From CAKXIK01 sp050947015 (lineage in GTDB: Bacteria > Bacillota > Clostridia > Oscillospirales > Acutalibacteraceae), in assembly GCA_050947015.1 (NCBI GenBank), contig JBMNVT010000005.1:1-64000 (forward strand): a DNA stretch of 64,000 nucleotides, read 5' to 3'. A model generated the notes under the pieces. It saw only the letters and a program-made list of their open reading frames with translations, was not told the origin of the DNA and did no database searches. How positions within the stretch are numbered: the stretch's first letter is position 1; each line of letters begins with the position of its first letter. Positions 51,478 through 60,702 of the stretch are shown piece by piece. Made by a program: the position numbers and the translations under genes.

Positions 51478-52074
51478 ATGCAGACCTTTATTATAGCAAC
51501 GCACAATCAAAAAAAGCTGGCAGAGCTGGAACGAATCCTGTCGCCGCTTGGCATTCGCGCTCAAACAGCGGAGCAGGCCGGCTTTACGCTCGAAGAAGTG
51601 GAGGAAACCGGAACTACCTTTGAACAAAACGCCCGCCTGAAGGCCGAAGCGGCTATGCGGCAGACGGGTCTGCCCGCCGTGGCGGATGATTCTGGCCTGA
51701 TGGTGGACGCTTTGGGAGGTGCCCCGGGCGTTTATTCAGCGCGTTATGCCGGGGAGAACGCCACCGACGAGCAGCGCAATCAAAAACTGCTGCGCGAGCT
51801 GGAAAATGTGCCGGAACCCGAACGCACCGCGCGTTTTGTTTCCGCGGTTTGCTGTGTTTTTCCCGGAGAAGAAGCTGTTTGTGTCTGCGGCGAGTGTGAA
51901 GGGCGCATCGCCTTTTCGCCCCGCGGCACCGGGGGATTTGGTTACGACCCGCTGTTTTTGGTGGGCGAAAAGACCTATGCGGAATTGTCGGATGCAGAAA
52001 AGGATGCCGTCAGTCATCGCGGTCGTGCACTCTCCGCACTGCAGCAGGCGCTCCGGGAACGCAGCCGCGCATAA
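51478..52074 (+). CDS. rdgB: XTP/dITP diphosphatase (RdgB/HAM1)
   Basis: 198 aa. Starts MQTFIIATHNQKKLAELERIL, with GLPAVADDSGLMVDALGGAPGVYSARYAG, GTGGFGYDPLFLV and SHRGRALSALQQAL, all characteristic. It removes ITP, XTP and their deoxy forms to keep damaged purines out of DNA and RNA. RBS CGGAGG, 6 bases from the ATG. It sits between ftsY and a HAD phosphatase in the same transcription unit. Confidence 0.95.
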   Translation: MQTFIIATHNQKKLAELERILSPLGIRAQTAEQAGFTLEEVEETGTTFEQNARLKAEAAMRQTGLPAVADDSGLMVDALGGAPGVYSARYAGENATDEQRNQKLLRELENVPEPERTARFVSAVCCVFPGEEAVCVCGECEGRIAFSPRGTGGFGYDPLFLVGEKTYAELSDAEKDAVSHRGRALSALQQALRERSRA

Positions 52075-52120
52075 GCCGATTGCATATGTCGGTACACCAC
52101 GGAAAGGAAGAATGAAAGAT

Positions 52121-52888
52121 ATGGCAAAACGGTATGACGGAACGCTGCTGATTACTGACTTGGACGGGACGATGATTTCTTCCGACGGTTCGGTTTCCGC
52201 AGAAAACTGCGAAGCCATTGCACGGTTTCAGCAAAACGGAGGAACCTTTTCTGTTGCAACCGGCCGTTTGCCGACTCACTTTGCGCAGTTTGCCGATACC
52301 TTTGTGCCAAATGCGCCGGTTATCACTTTCAATGGTGCAGGAATCTATGATCTGTCGCAGAATAAAATGATCTGCTGCCGCCGGATTCCCGTTCCGCTGG
52401 CCAAACTGATGCACGCGGCAGAGCCTTTTGCCGCAGAAATGGAATCCGTAATTTTGAATTCGGAAAGCCGCAGGGAATATCTCCCCTGGGCGCAGGCGCA
52501 GGAAAATTTGCCGGAGCTCGACAGAGAAGCATGGCTAAAAATGATTTTTGTTTTTCGGGAGGAAGCCGCCGCCGTGCGGGCACAGCTGGCACTGCGGCGT
52601 TCGTCTCCCGGCGAGTTCTGCGATTTTTCCCGTAGCTGGTGTGTCGGTGTCGAGGTTTTAGACAAGCAGGCTACGAAGGGCTGTGCGGTAAAGGTGCTGC
52701 GCGCTATGCTCCCGCAAATCAACAGGGTCGTCTGTATTGGGGATTACGAAAACGACCTTTCCATGCTGAGGGAGGCGGATCTCGGCGTCGCAGTCGGTAA
52801 CGCGCTGGAAGTTGTCAAGCAGGCGGCCGACCGTGTGACGGTTACCAACAATGAAAATGCAATTGCTGCGCTGATCGATTCTCTGTAA
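52121..52888 (+). CDS. Cof-type HAD-IIB family hydrolase
   Basis: 255 aa. Motif I is LITDLDGTMISSDG, motif II lies in GTFSVATGRLP, and motif IV is VVCIGDYENDLSMLREADLGVAVGNA; the cap lies between. Such enzymes dephosphorylate sugar phosphates, flavin intermediates or other small phosphates; the substrate is open. An ATG at 52112 is an alternative start, but it is only 3 bases from the AAAGGA, so 52121 is chosen. The frame is open upstream through rdgB, which is not meaningful. Confidence 0.88.
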   Translation: MAKRYDGTLLITDLDGTMISSDGSVSAENCEAIARFQQNGGTFSVATGRLPTHFAQFADTFVPNAPVITFNGAGIYDLSQNKMICCRRIPVPLAKLMHAAEPFAAEMESVILNSESRREYLPWAQAQENLPELDREAWLKMIFVFREEAAAVRAQLALRRSSPGEFCDFSRSWCVGVEVLDKQATKGCAVKVLRAMLPQINRVVCIGDYENDLSMLREADLGVAVGNALEVVKQAADRVTVTNNENAIAALIDSL

Positions 52889-52960
52889 CGGGGCAGGGTG
52901 TTCCGAAAAGCTCGGTTAAAAATAATGGAAAGGCGCAGATGCGCCGAAAGGAAGATTTTT

Positions 52961-53266
52961 ATGCTGACCAGTAAACAACGCGCGTTCCTGCGCTCGCTTG
53001 CCGTCAACGAAGACACGATTCTGATGGTGGGCAAGGGAGGCGTTTCCGACGAATTGATCGCACAGGCTGAGGGCGCACTGAATGCCCGGGAACTGATCAA
53101 GGGAAAAGTGCTGGAAACCGCGCCCGGCGATGCCAGAGGCTTTGCGGAACAGATTGCCGGTGAAACGCGGGCCGAGGTCGTTCAGGTCATCGGTTCAAAG
53201 TTTGTTCTGTACCGCCGGAATGAAAAAAAACCGGTCATTGAACTGCCGAAAGTGAAAAAACGCTGA
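52961..53266 (+). CDS. yhbY: RNA-binding CRM-domain protein YhbY
   Basis: 101 aa, the usual size of YhbY. The CRM domain begins LTSKQRAFLRSLAVNEDTILMVGKGGVSDELI and ends VVQVIGSKFVLYRRNEKKPVIELP; the GxxG-like loop is VGKGG. The family associates with pre-50S ribosomes. RBS GAAAGGAAG. It lies before nadD, as commonly in Bacillota (yhbY-nadD-yqeK-rsfS order). Confidence 0.92.
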   Translation: MLTSKQRAFLRSLAVNEDTILMVGKGGVSDELIAQAEGALNARELIKGKVLETAPGDARGFAEQIAGETRAEVVQVIGSKFVLYRRNEKKPVIELPKVKKR

Positions 53267-53301
53267 ACTGAAATACCGGCGCGGGAGGGAGTGTGAAAGC
53301 A

Positions 53302-53946
53302 ATGGATGACCGGAGAATTGCCATTCTGGGTGGAACCTTTAATCCGGTTCACAACGGTCACATCGCTTTGGCGAAAGGCTTTGCCGCCCTGTTGGGGCTG
53401 CAAAGGGTTCTGCTGATGATTACCAATGTGCCGCCGCACAAGCGCGCTCCGGATCTTGCTTCCGCACAGGATAGGCTTGCCATGTGCCGTCTTGCGGAAA
53501 GCGAGGAGCCGCTGCTGTCCGCATGCGATCTGGAATTGCGTCGCCCCGGGAAAAGCTATACCTGGGAAACGCTAACGCAGGTGCGGGAACGGTTTCCCTC
53601 AGCAGAGCTTTATTTTATTACAGGCGCCGATATGTTTTTAACGCTGGAACAGTGGAAACACCCGGAACGGATTTTTTCGCTTTGTACCGTCTGCGCCGCG
53701 CCGCGGGGAGAGGATTCCGCGGCAGAGCTGCGAAAATACGCGGCGCATCTGCAAGCCCGCGGAGCCCGCGCGGTGGTGGCGGATTTTGTTCCGCCGAACA
53801 TTTCCTCCACGCAGATTCGCGTGCTGGCTGCAGAACGGAAAAATCTGCACGGTTGGGTACCGGAATCCGTGGAACAATATATTCTGCAGCGCGGGCTTTA
53901 CTGCCCGACTGCCCCGCAGGAAAAGAGGAATCCCGATGATCTTTGA
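53302..53946 (+). CDS. nadD: Nicotinate-nucleotide adenylyltransferase NadD
   Basis: 214 aa. The nucleotidyltransferase motifs are ILGGTFNPVHNGHIALAKG (GxFxxxHxxH) and ISSTQIR near the C-terminus. It makes nicotinate adenine dinucleotide from NaMN and ATP in NAD synthesis. The ATG at 53302 is preferred over the GTG at 53293, because the GAGGGAG site is about 10 bases from the former and too near the latter. Its 3' end overlaps yqeK by 11 bases. Confidence 0.94.
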   Translation: MDDRRIAILGGTFNPVHNGHIALAKGFAALLGLQRVLLMITNVPPHKRAPDLASAQDRLAMCRLAESEEPLLSACDLELRRPGKSYTWETLTQVRERFPSAELYFITGADMFLTLEQWKHPERIFSLCTVCAAPRGEDSAAELRKYAAHLQARGARAVVADFVPPNISSTQIRVLAAERKNLHGWVPESVEQYILQRGLYCPTAPQEKRNPDDL

Positions 53947-54499
53947 ACAATACCGGCAGGAAATTGAATGCACGCTTTCCCCTTACCGTGCGCATCACAG
54001 TGTCTGCGTTGCGCAGGAGGCCGTCAGGCTGGCGCAGCATTATGGAGCAGATCCCCAAAAAGCGCAGACGGCAGGGATCTTGCACGATTCCACGAAGGAA
54101 CTGCCGCCCGAAGAGCAGTTGCAAATGATCGTGGAGTTTGGTATAATATTAAGTCAAGTGGAAAAGCAGTCTCCCAAGCTGCTGCACGCAATTTCCGGCA
54201 TGGTTGCAGCGAGGACTCGCTTCGGCGTGACCGACGGTGAAATTCTCGGCGCCATCCGTTACCACACCACGGCCCGTGCCGGCATGACGCTGCTGGAAAA
54301 GGTGGTTTGCCTTGCCGATTATATTTCTGCCGACCGCGATTACGACGGGGTGGAAAAGCTGCGGGAAAGTGCTTATCGCGATCTGGACGGAACGCTGATC
54401 GAATGTCTGGCGTTTACCATCTGTGAATTGGGTCAAAAACAGAATCTCATCCATCCGGATACCGTGGAGGCCTACAACAGTCTGATTTTGGCTAACTAA
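53936..54499 (+). CDS. yqeK: HD-domain diadenosine tetraphosphatase YqeK
   Basis: 187 aa. The HD metal ligands are in YRAHHSVCVAQEAVRLA, GILHDSTKELP, and AIRYHTTARAGMTLLEKVVCLADYISADRDY. YqeK hydrolyses Ap4A symmetrically to two ADP, removing an alarmone made by aminoacyl-tRNA synthetases. RBS AAAGAGG. It is coupled to nadD by overlap and lies 80 bp before rsfS. Confidence 0.93.
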   Translation: MIFEQYRQEIECTLSPYRAHHSVCVAQEAVRLAQHYGADPQKAQTAGILHDSTKELPPEEQLQMIVEFGIILSQVEKQSPKLLHAISGMVAARTRFGVTDGEILGAIRYHTTARAGMTLLEKVVCLADYISADRDYDGVEKLRESAYRDLDGTLIECLAFTICELGQKQNLIHPDTVEAYNSLILAN

Positions 54500-54579
54500 A
54501 TAGAAATTTTGGGTAAATGCCCCAAATCTGCCGCGGAGAAGGCGGCCAATCAACCACGAAAGGGAGCATGACAAGCAAA

Positions 54580-54939
54580 ATGACATCGTTGGAAATTGCA
54601 CAGGAGGCTGTCCGCGCGCTGGACAGCAAAAAAGCGCAGGAACTTCGGCTGATTGGTGTGCGCGAGATCTCTTCCCTCGCCGATTATTTCGTCATTGCCA
54701 CGGCAAGCAGCAATACGCAGGCCAAGGCACTTGCCGAAGAAGTGGAGTTCCGCCTTTCGCAGGCGGGCATTGAGCCGGATCATATTGAGGGGAGAAACGG
54801 AAACACCTGGATCCTGCTGGATTACGACACGGTGATCGTCCATGTGTTTTTGAATCAAACGCGCGATTTTTACGATCTGGAACGTCTCTGGAAAGACGGC
54901 GAGCTGCTGCCGCTGGACGGAATCGTGACGGAGGAATAA
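54580..54939 (+). CDS. rsfS: Ribosome silencing factor RsfS
   Basis: 119 aa. It starts MTSLEIAQEAVRALDSKKAQ and has SSLADYFVIATASSNTQAKAL, GRNGNTWILLDYDTVIVHVF and FYDLERLWKDGE, the full RsfS pattern. It binds L14 on the 50S subunit and blocks subunit joining when nutrients are short. An ATG four codons earlier (54568) is directly against the AAAGGGAG and is less likely, but the choice is not certain. It is followed by leuS. Confidence 0.93.
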   Translation: MTSLEIAQEAVRALDSKKAQELRLIGVREISSLADYFVIATASSNTQAKALAEEVEFRLSQAGIEPDHIEGRNGNTWILLDYDTVIVHVFLNQTRDFYDLERLWKDGELLPLDGIVTEE

Positions 54940-54988
54940 TTTTGCGGTACTCTGTTTTCACATATTCGCAGGAAGGGTCTGAATCCAA

Positions 54989-57394
54989 ATGAAATACGAA
55001 CCGAAAGCAATTGAAAAAAAGTGGCAGGATCGCTGGGAGGCCGCCGGAGCATTTCAGGCGACCGATGATTTCAGCAAACCGAAGTTTTACGGTCTGATCG
55101 AATTTCCGTATCCGAGCGGAGCGGGAATGCATGTTGGTCATATCAAGGCATATTCCGGTATGGAAGTCATCTGCCGCAAGCGCCGGATGCAGGGCTACAA
55201 CGTCCTGTTCCCGATCGGCTTTGACGCGTTTGGCCTGCCGACGGAGAACTACGCCATTAAAAACAATGTTCACCCCCGCAAAGTGACCGATACGAACATT
55301 GCGCGCTTTACCAGCCAGCTGAAAAAAGTCGGTTTTTCGTTCGACTGGACCCGCACCGTCGATACCACGCAGGAGGATTACTACAAGTGGACGCAGTGGA
55401 TCTTTCTGAAGTTGTTTGAGCACGGTCTTGTTTTTCGCGATACGGCGCTGGTCAATTACTGCCCCAGTTGCAAGGTCGTTCTTTCGAATGAAGATTCGCA
55501 GGGGGGTAAGTGCGATATCTGCCATAGCGATGTTGTTCAGAAGTCGAAGGACGTCTGGTATCTGCGTATCACAGAATACGCGGATAAGCTTCTCCAAGGT
55601 CTGAATGATGTCGATTATCCAGCGAACATCAAAATGCAGCAGGAACACTGGATCGGCAAATCAACCGGCGCGTTCGTCAATTTCCCGCTCAAGGGGATCG
55701 ATGAAAAGCTCCGCATCTATACGACTCGCTGCGACACACTGTTCGGGGTCACCTTTATGGTTATCGCGCCGGAACACCCGATTCTGGATCAGTACCGCGA
55801 CCGCATTCAAAATACCGAAGCGCTTGACGCCTACCGCGTAGAGTGCAGTAAAAAAACCGAATTTGAGCGGACACAGCTCGTCAAAGACAAAACCGGTGTC
55901 AAAATTGAAGGTCTGACGGCGGTCAACCCGGTCAACGGCAAGGAGATCCCGATCTTTATTTCCGATTACGTCATGATGGGCTACGGTACCGGAGCGATCA
56001 TGGCAGTGCCGGCGCATGACGAGCGCGATTATGATTTTGCGAAAAAGTTCGGCATTGATATCATCGAAGTCATTAAGGGCGGCGATATCTCCAAAGCGGC
56101 CTATACCGGCGACGGCGAAATGATTAATTCCGGGTTTCTGAACGGCTATACCAATAAAAAGGATTCCATTGCGAGGATGCTCGAGTTCCTAAAGGAAAAA
56201 GGTATTGGTGAAAAAGGCGTTCAATACAAGATGAAGGACTGGGCGTTTAACCGTCAGCGTTACTGGGGAGAGCCGATTCCAATTATTCACTGCCCGCACT
56301 GCGGCATGGTGCCGGTGCCGTATGACCAGTTGCCGCTGGAGCTGCCGCCGGTCGAAAACTTTGAACCGGGCGAGGGCGGAGAAAGCCCGTTGGCTAAACT
56401 CGATTCGTTTGTCAATTGCACCTGCCCGAAATGCGGCGGCGCGGCAAAGCGCGAAACCGATACCATGCCTCAGTGGGCAGGCTCCTCGTGGTATTTTCTG
56501 CGTTATGTGGATCCGCACAACGACAATGCTTTTGCAGATACCGAAAAGCTGAAATACTGGATGCCGGTCGACTGGTACAACGGCGGCATGGAACATGTGA
56601 CACGTCATTTGATCTATTCGCGTTTCTGGCACCGCTTCCTGTACGATATCGGCGAGGTCCCGTGTCCTGAACCGTATGCAAAGCGTTCGGCTCAGGGTAT
56701 GATCCTTGGTGCAGACGGCGTTAAAATGAGCAAATCGCGCGGCAACGTGGTGGATCCGAACGATGTTGTCGACCAGTACGGCGCCGATACCCTGCGCACA
56801 TATATCCTGTTTATGGGCGATTACGGCTCTGCGGCTCCGTGGAGCGAAAACGGCGTAAAGGGCTGCCGGCGTTTTCTGGAGCGAGTTGCCGGTCTGACGG
56901 ATCTTGCAAAAGGAACCGGCGTTACACCAAAACTTCAGACCATCATGAACAAAACGGTGAAAAAGGTTACGAACGACATCGAAGAGATGAAGTTTAACAC
57001 GGCTATTGCCGCCATGATGACGCTGGTCAACGAGATTTACGACCGGAAAGAGCTTACGGTCGACGAACTGAAAACTTTTGCGACCATGCTTTGTCCGTTT
57101 GCGCCGCACCTGTGTGAGGAAATTTGGGAAAAGCTCGGCGGCGAAGGCCTGTGCTCGCTTGCCGCGTGGCCGGAATACGACGAGTCCAAATGCGTGGATG
57201 TGCAGGTGGAGATCGCCGTGCAGGTCAACGGCAAGGTTCGTTCCCGCCTGACTGTTGATGCGGGGATTTCCGCGCAGGATGCAATTGCCGCGGCAAAAGC
57301 GGATGCAAAGATTGCGTCCATGATCGGTTCCGGTACGGTAATCAAAGAGCTTTATGTTCCGGGCAAGCTGGTCAATCTGGTCGTAAAACCGTAA
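54989..57394 (+). CDS. leuS: Leucyl-tRNA synthetase
   Basis: 801 aa, the common bacterial form. The HIGH-type motif lies in FPYPSGAGMHVGH, the CP1 editing domain in the middle includes YGTGAIMAVPAHDERD, a zinc-like CPHCGMVP site follows, and KMSKS is in ADGVKMSKSRGNVVDP. The anticodon-binding and C-terminal domains are complete. RBS GGAAGGG. No T-box leader is visible in the 49 bases before it, so it relies on the upstream operon promoter. Confidence 0.97.
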   Translation: MKYEPKAIEKKWQDRWEAAGAFQATDDFSKPKFYGLIEFPYPSGAGMHVGHIKAYSGMEVICRKRRMQGYNVLFPIGFDAFGLPTENYAIKNNVHPRKVTDTNIARFTSQLKKVGFSFDWTRTVDTTQEDYYKWTQWIFLKLFEHGLVFRDTALVNYCPSCKVVLSNEDSQGGKCDICHSDVVQKSKDVWYLRITEYADKLLQGLNDVDYPANIKMQQEHWIGKSTGAFVNFPLKGIDEKLRIYTTRCDTLFGVTFMVIAPEHPILDQYRDRIQNTEALDAYRVECSKKTEFERTQLVKDKTGVKIEGLTAVNPVNGKEIPIFISDYVMMGYGTGAIMAVPAHDERDYDFAKKFGIDIIEVIKGGDISKAAYTGDGEMINSGFLNGYTNKKDSIARMLEFLKEKGIGEKGVQYKMKDWAFNRQRYWGEPIPIIHCPHCGMVPVPYDQLPLELPPVENFEPGEGGESPLAKLDSFVNCTCPKCGGAAKRETDTMPQWAGSSWYFLRYVDPHNDNAFADTEKLKYWMPVDWYNGGMEHVTRHLIYSRFWHRFLYDIGEVPCPEPYAKRSAQGMILGADGVKMSKSRGNVVDPNDVVDQYGADTLRTYILFMGDYGSAAPWSENGVKGCRRFLERVAGLTDLAKGTGVTPKLQTIMNKTVKKVTNDIEEMKFNTAIAAMMTLVNEIYDRKELTVDELKTFATMLCPFAPHLCEEIWEKLGGEGLCSLAAWPEYDESKCVDVQVEIAVQVNGKVRSRLTVDAGISAQDAIAAAKADAKIASMIGSGTVIKELYVPGKLVNLVVKP

Positions 57395-57492
57395 CATTTT
57401 GCAGCTTGCCGGTGTTTTTACAGCAGAGGCCTTCCAAATCCACGGAATTTGCAGGATTTTTCAGAAAAATCAACTTCTGTTTCAGCAAAAGC

Positions 57493-57522
57493 TTGACATT
57501 AACCCCGGTTATCATGTATAAT
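57493..57522 (+). promoter_or_regulatory. Promoter of rpsU
   Basis: TTGACA (57493-57498), 18-base spacer, TATAAT (57517-57522): consensus hexamers, with the start site about 50 bases before rpsU. Confidence 0.85.
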
Positions 57523-57581
57523 ATCTTTCGTATTCTTGGCTTATTACCCCTGTCGTAAGGCGGAGGGGAGGGAAGATAATC

Positions 57582-57758
57582 ATGTCGGAAATTCGTATTA
57601 AAGAGAATGAATCTCTTGACAGTGCGCTTCGCCGCTTTAAAAAGCAGTGCGCCAAATCGGGAGTCATTGCCGAGGTGCGCAAAAGAGAGGCCTACGAAAA
57701 GCCTTCTGTTAAGCGCAAAAAGAAGTCGGAGGCTGCCCGTAAACGCAAGTTCAGATAA
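57582..57758 (+). CDS. rpsU: 30S ribosomal protein S21
   Basis: 58 aa: starts MSEIRIKENESLDSALRRFK, has CAKSGVIAEVRKREAYEKPS and ends with the basic KRKKKSEAARKRKFR. RBS GGAGGGGAGG. It is involved in 3'-end decoding-site contacts and mRNA binding on the 30S subunit. It is a single-gene unit between a consensus promoter and a strong terminator. Its Arg/Lys-rich C-terminus is as in other Clostridia. Confidence 0.97.
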   Translation: MSEIRIKENESLDSALRRFKKQCAKSGVIAEVRKREAYEKPSVKRKKKSEAARKRKFR

Positions 57759-57796
57759 AGAACGCTGCGTCTGTGCGGTCTGCACGAACCGGTAAG

Positions 57797-57824
57797 AAAA
57801 GCGGGCGTTTTCGCCCGCTTTTTT
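57797..57824 (+). terminator. Terminator of rpsU
   Basis: GCGGGCG (57801-57807), loop TTTT, CGCCCGC (57812-57818), followed by TTTTTT, with AAAA on the 5' side adding pairs. Confidence 0.88.
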
Positions 57825-57880
57825 ACGTGCCAATTTTAAAAGCGCGCCCGTAGCCGGGCAGAAAGGCGGAAACACCCGTT

Positions 57881-58432
57881 ATGTCGCTTTTTTACCCAAA
57901 TATGATGCTGCGCCGCGTGCAGGAGCTTTCGCCGGAAGAACTGCGCCAGGCGGGAATTCGCGGGATCCTGCTCGATGTGGACAACACGCTTTCTCCGCAC
58001 GGCGCGCCGGAACCGGAGCCGGAAGCGTTGGAGTGGATTAAAAAAATGAAGCGGGAAGGTTTTGTACTCTGTGTTGTGTCCAATAATACGGAAGAGCGCG
58101 TCGCGCCGTTTGCAAAAAAGCTGGGGCTTGCGTTTTCGGCCATGGCCGGCAAGCCGTTGCCGTTCGGGTTTTGCCGGGCAGCGGCAAAGCTTGGCCTTTC
58201 ACGGCGGCAGGTTCTTGCCGTGGGGGATCAGCTGTTTACCGATATCTGCGGCGCTAATCTTGCGGGAATCCGGTCGGCTCTGGTGGAACCGCTTGAGCCG
58301 GAGCACGCGCTGCGGTTCCGGCTTAAGCGCAGACTGGAACGACCGGTTTTACGGCGTTTTTTACAAAAGCATCCGGAACGAATTGCTGTGGGCTGTTTCG
58401 CCGCATCGGAAAGTGAAGTGAAAAAACAATGA
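57881..58432 (+). CDS. yqeG: YqeG family HAD-IIIA phosphatase
   Basis: 183 aa. Motif I is GILLDVDNTLSPHG, motif II region VVSNNTEERV, motif III Lys in GKPLPFGF, and motif IV VGDQLFTDICGANLAG. This is the PGP-phosphatase/YqeG subclass with phosphatidylglycerophosphatase-like members. In Bacillota yqeG often sits near aroD/aroE and yqeH; here it is followed by aroQ with a 4-base overlap. The N-terminus MSLFYPNMMLRRVQELSPEEL matches the family start. Confidence 0.9.
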   Translation: MSLFYPNMMLRRVQELSPEELRQAGIRGILLDVDNTLSPHGAPEPEPEALEWIKKMKREGFVLCVVSNNTEERVAPFAKKLGLAFSAMAGKPLPFGFCRAAAKLGLSRRQVLAVGDQLFTDICGANLAGIRSALVEPLEPEHALRFRLKRRLERPVLRRFLQKHPERIAVGCFAASESEVKKQ

Positions 58433-58875
58433 ACCAGCAGGAGAAAAAAATTCTTGTTCTTCTCGGGCCGAACCTGAATTTGGTGGGTGTCCGGGAAAAG
58501 GGTGTTTACGGAACGGAATCCGCCGAAAACATCAATGAGGAAATTCGTGCTCAGGCGACAAAACGAGGGTATGACTGCGAAATTTTTCAGTCAAACTATG
58601 AGGGCGCGCTGATCGATCAGCTGCACGCAGCTCGTGAAACCTTTGACGGTGTTATTATCAACGCCGGTGCGCTGACCCATTACAGTTATTCGCTGCGCGA
58701 TGCCATTGCCGCAATCCGCCTGCCGTGCGTGGAAGTACACATGTCCAACATTCATGCACGGGAGGAATTCCGCCACACGTCGGTGATCGCTCCGGTATGC
58801 GTCGGGCAGATTGCCGGTTTCGGCAAAACGGGCTATTTCCTCGCCATGGATGCGCTGGGGGAACTGATGCGCTGA
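58429..58875 (+). CDS. aroQ: 3-dehydroquinate dehydratase, type II
   Basis: 148 aa. LLGPNLNLVGVREKGVYG (with the active Tyr), FQSNYEGALIDQLH, IINAGALTHYSYSLRDAI and EVHMSNIHAREEFRHTSV are diagnostic for the type II enzyme, which removes water from 3-dehydroquinate in the shikimate pathway. Genes for other shikimate steps are not in the window. It overlaps yqeG by 4 bases. An RBS-like AGGAG lies 5 bases after the ATG, so translation is probably coupled. Confidence 0.95.
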   Translation: MNQQEKKILVLLGPNLNLVGVREKGVYGTESAENINEEIRAQATKRGYDCEIFQSNYEGALIDQLHAARETFDGVIINAGALTHYSYSLRDAIAAIRLPCVEVHMSNIHAREEFRHTSVIAPVCVGQIAGFGKTGYFLAMDALGELMR

Positions 58876-58918
58876 CCCCGAAACAGCGAATAGATTTTGC
58901 GGAAAGGATTTGTTGTTT

Positions 58919-59992
58919 ATGTCCGAAAGAATCGAAGCCCTGCAGAACAGGCTGCGGGCGGAACAGGTCGATGCATTTTTTGTCACTTCAGAGGTCAGCC
59001 GGGAGTATCTTTCCGGTTTTCGAGCTGCGGACGGTTGGATGCTGATTACGCAGGAAGAAGCTTACCTGCTGGTGGATTCGAGATATATTGAGGCAGCGCA
59101 GAATCAGGCGAAAGGCTGCAAGGTGATCCTCTTTACCCAGATGCTCGAAACCCTGCGCGGGCTGGTTGAAAAGCACCATATTCAAAGTATGATTGCGGAG
59201 CAGTCCCGCGTTACCGTCGCAGAGTGGAATTCACTGAAAAAGGCGTTCCCGTCTGTCGAGTTGATTGACAGTCCGCTGCTGGATCAGGAACTCAACGCCT
59301 TGCGTGCCGTCAAAACGGAAAAAGAGTTTGCCGATCTGCGGGAGGCACAGCGCCTGACGGAAGAAGCGTTTGAGCGGATGCTCACCTTTTTGCGTCCCGG
59401 TGTAACGGAACGCGAAGCCGCGCTGGAAATCGAATTTTATATGCGCCGCCATGGCGCCGAAAGCGTTGCGTTTGACCTGATTGTAATCACCGGCGCAAAG
59501 ACTTCCATGCCGCACGGCGTTCCGGGCGAAGAGGTTATCCAGTCCGGCGATTTTGTTACCATGGATACCGGCGCGGTGATCAACGGCATGCATTCTGATA
59601 TGACCCGAACTGTGGCCATCGGCCACGCCAGCGATGAAATGAAGCACGTTTACGACACAGTACTGCGTGCGCAGTTAAACGCCATTGCGGCGGTTCACGC
59701 CGGTGTGCGCTGCCGCGATGTTGACACAGCGGCGCGCAGCGCGATCGAACAGGCGGGTTACGGCGAATATTTCGGCCATTCCACCGGTCACAGTGTTGGC
59801 CTGGAAATTCATGAGGCGCCGGCTTTTTCTCCGCGCAGCGAGGACGTTGCAAAGGAAAATATGGTTATCACCGTGGAGCCGGGAATTTATTTGCCCGGGA
59901 AGTTCGGCGTTCGCATTGAAGATATGGTTCGCGTCACCCAAAATGGATGTCAGGATCTTACAAATGCAAAAAAAGAACTCATCATCCTATAA
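58919..59992 (+). CDS. Xaa-Pro aminopeptidase / M24 family metallopeptidase
   Basis: 357 aa. An N-terminal creatinase-like domain (ALQNRLRAEQVDAFFVTSEVSREYLSGF) is followed by the pita-bread fold, with metal ligands Asp in VTMDTGAV and SDMTRTVA, His in GHSTGHSVGLEIHE, Glu in ITVEPGIY and Glu in GVRIEDMV. It removes N-terminal residues preceding proline from peptides. The start at 58919 has GGAAAGGA about 11 bases upstream; two TTG codons just before it are too close to that site. It lies upstream of efp, a conserved pair in Clostridia. Confidence 0.94.
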   Translation: MSERIEALQNRLRAEQVDAFFVTSEVSREYLSGFRAADGWMLITQEEAYLLVDSRYIEAAQNQAKGCKVILFTQMLETLRGLVEKHHIQSMIAEQSRVTVAEWNSLKKAFPSVELIDSPLLDQELNALRAVKTEKEFADLREAQRLTEEAFERMLTFLRPGVTEREAALEIEFYMRRHGAESVAFDLIVITGAKTSMPHGVPGEEVIQSGDFVTMDTGAVINGMHSDMTRTVAIGHASDEMKHVYDTVLRAQLNAIAAVHAGVRCRDVDTAARSAIEQAGYGEYFGHSTGHSVGLEIHEAPAFSPRSEDVAKENMVITVEPGIYLPGKFGVRIEDMVRVTQNGCQDLTNAKKELIIL

Positions 59993-60007
59993 AAAACGAA
60001 AAATCTC

Positions 60008-60036
60008 TTGCAAAAGAGGGACAAGTACGGTAAAAT
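60008..60036 (+). promoter_or_regulatory. Promoter of efp
   Basis: TTGCAA (60008-60013), 17-base spacer, TAAAAT (60031-60036), 40 bases before the efp start. Confidence 0.65.
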
Positions 60037-60075
60037 AATTTTGGTATTTCTAATTTAAAGTGAGGTTATTGCACC

Positions 60076-60633
60076 ATGATTACAGCAGGCGATTTCAGAA
60101 ACGGCGTTACCTTTGAGATGGATGGCAACGTTTATTCCATTGTGGAATTTCAGCATGTCAAACCCGGAAAAGGCGCGGCGTTTGTCCGCACCAAAATCAA
60201 GAACGTGATTAACGGCGGCGTGACGGAGCGAACCTTCAATCCGACCGAAAAGTTCCCGACGGCGTTCATTGAGCGCAAAGACATGCAGTATTCCTACAAC
60301 GACGGCGATCTTTACTATTTTATGGATATGGAAACCTATGACCAGATTCCGATCAACAGTTCGGTTCTGGGCGATAATTTTAAGTTTGTGAAAGAAGAAA
60401 TGGTTTGCAAGATCCTTTCTTACAAAGGAAACGTTTTTGGTGTTGAGCCGCCGTATTTTGTCGACCTGCAGGTTATCAAAACCGATCCGGGCTTCAAGGG
60501 CGATACCGCAACCAATGCCACCAAACCCGCAACACTGGAAACCGGCGCCGAAATCCGTGTTCCGCTGTTCATCGATGAGGGTGAAATGATCCGCATCGAC
60601 ACTCGCACCGGCGAATACATGGAGCGCGCGTAA
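60076..60633 (+). CDS. efp: Elongation factor P
   Basis: 185 aa, three beta domains. The loop Lys that can be modified lies in VKPGKGAAFVRTK (around residue 32). The C-terminal signature is KTDPGFKGDTATNATKPATLETGAEIRVPLFI. It rescues ribosomes stalled at poly-proline stretches. RBS TGAGG. The surrounding loop PGKGAA is the Lys-containing type; no modifying enzyme (EpmA/EpmB, EarP, YmfI) is encoded nearby. Confidence 0.97.
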   Translation: MITAGDFRNGVTFEMDGNVYSIVEFQHVKPGKGAAFVRTKIKNVINGGVTERTFNPTEKFPTAFIERKDMQYSYNDGDLYYFMDMETYDQIPINSSVLGDNFKFVKEEMVCKILSYKGNVFGVEPPYFVDLQVIKTDPGFKGDTATNATKPATLETGAEIRVPLFIDEGEMIRIDTRTGEYMERA

Positions 60634-60702
60634 GTCTCACTGGATTTCGCTTGCCCACGGAAAGGGCAAGAAATATTTTGAACAGTAAAGGGGGAGTCGA
60701 TC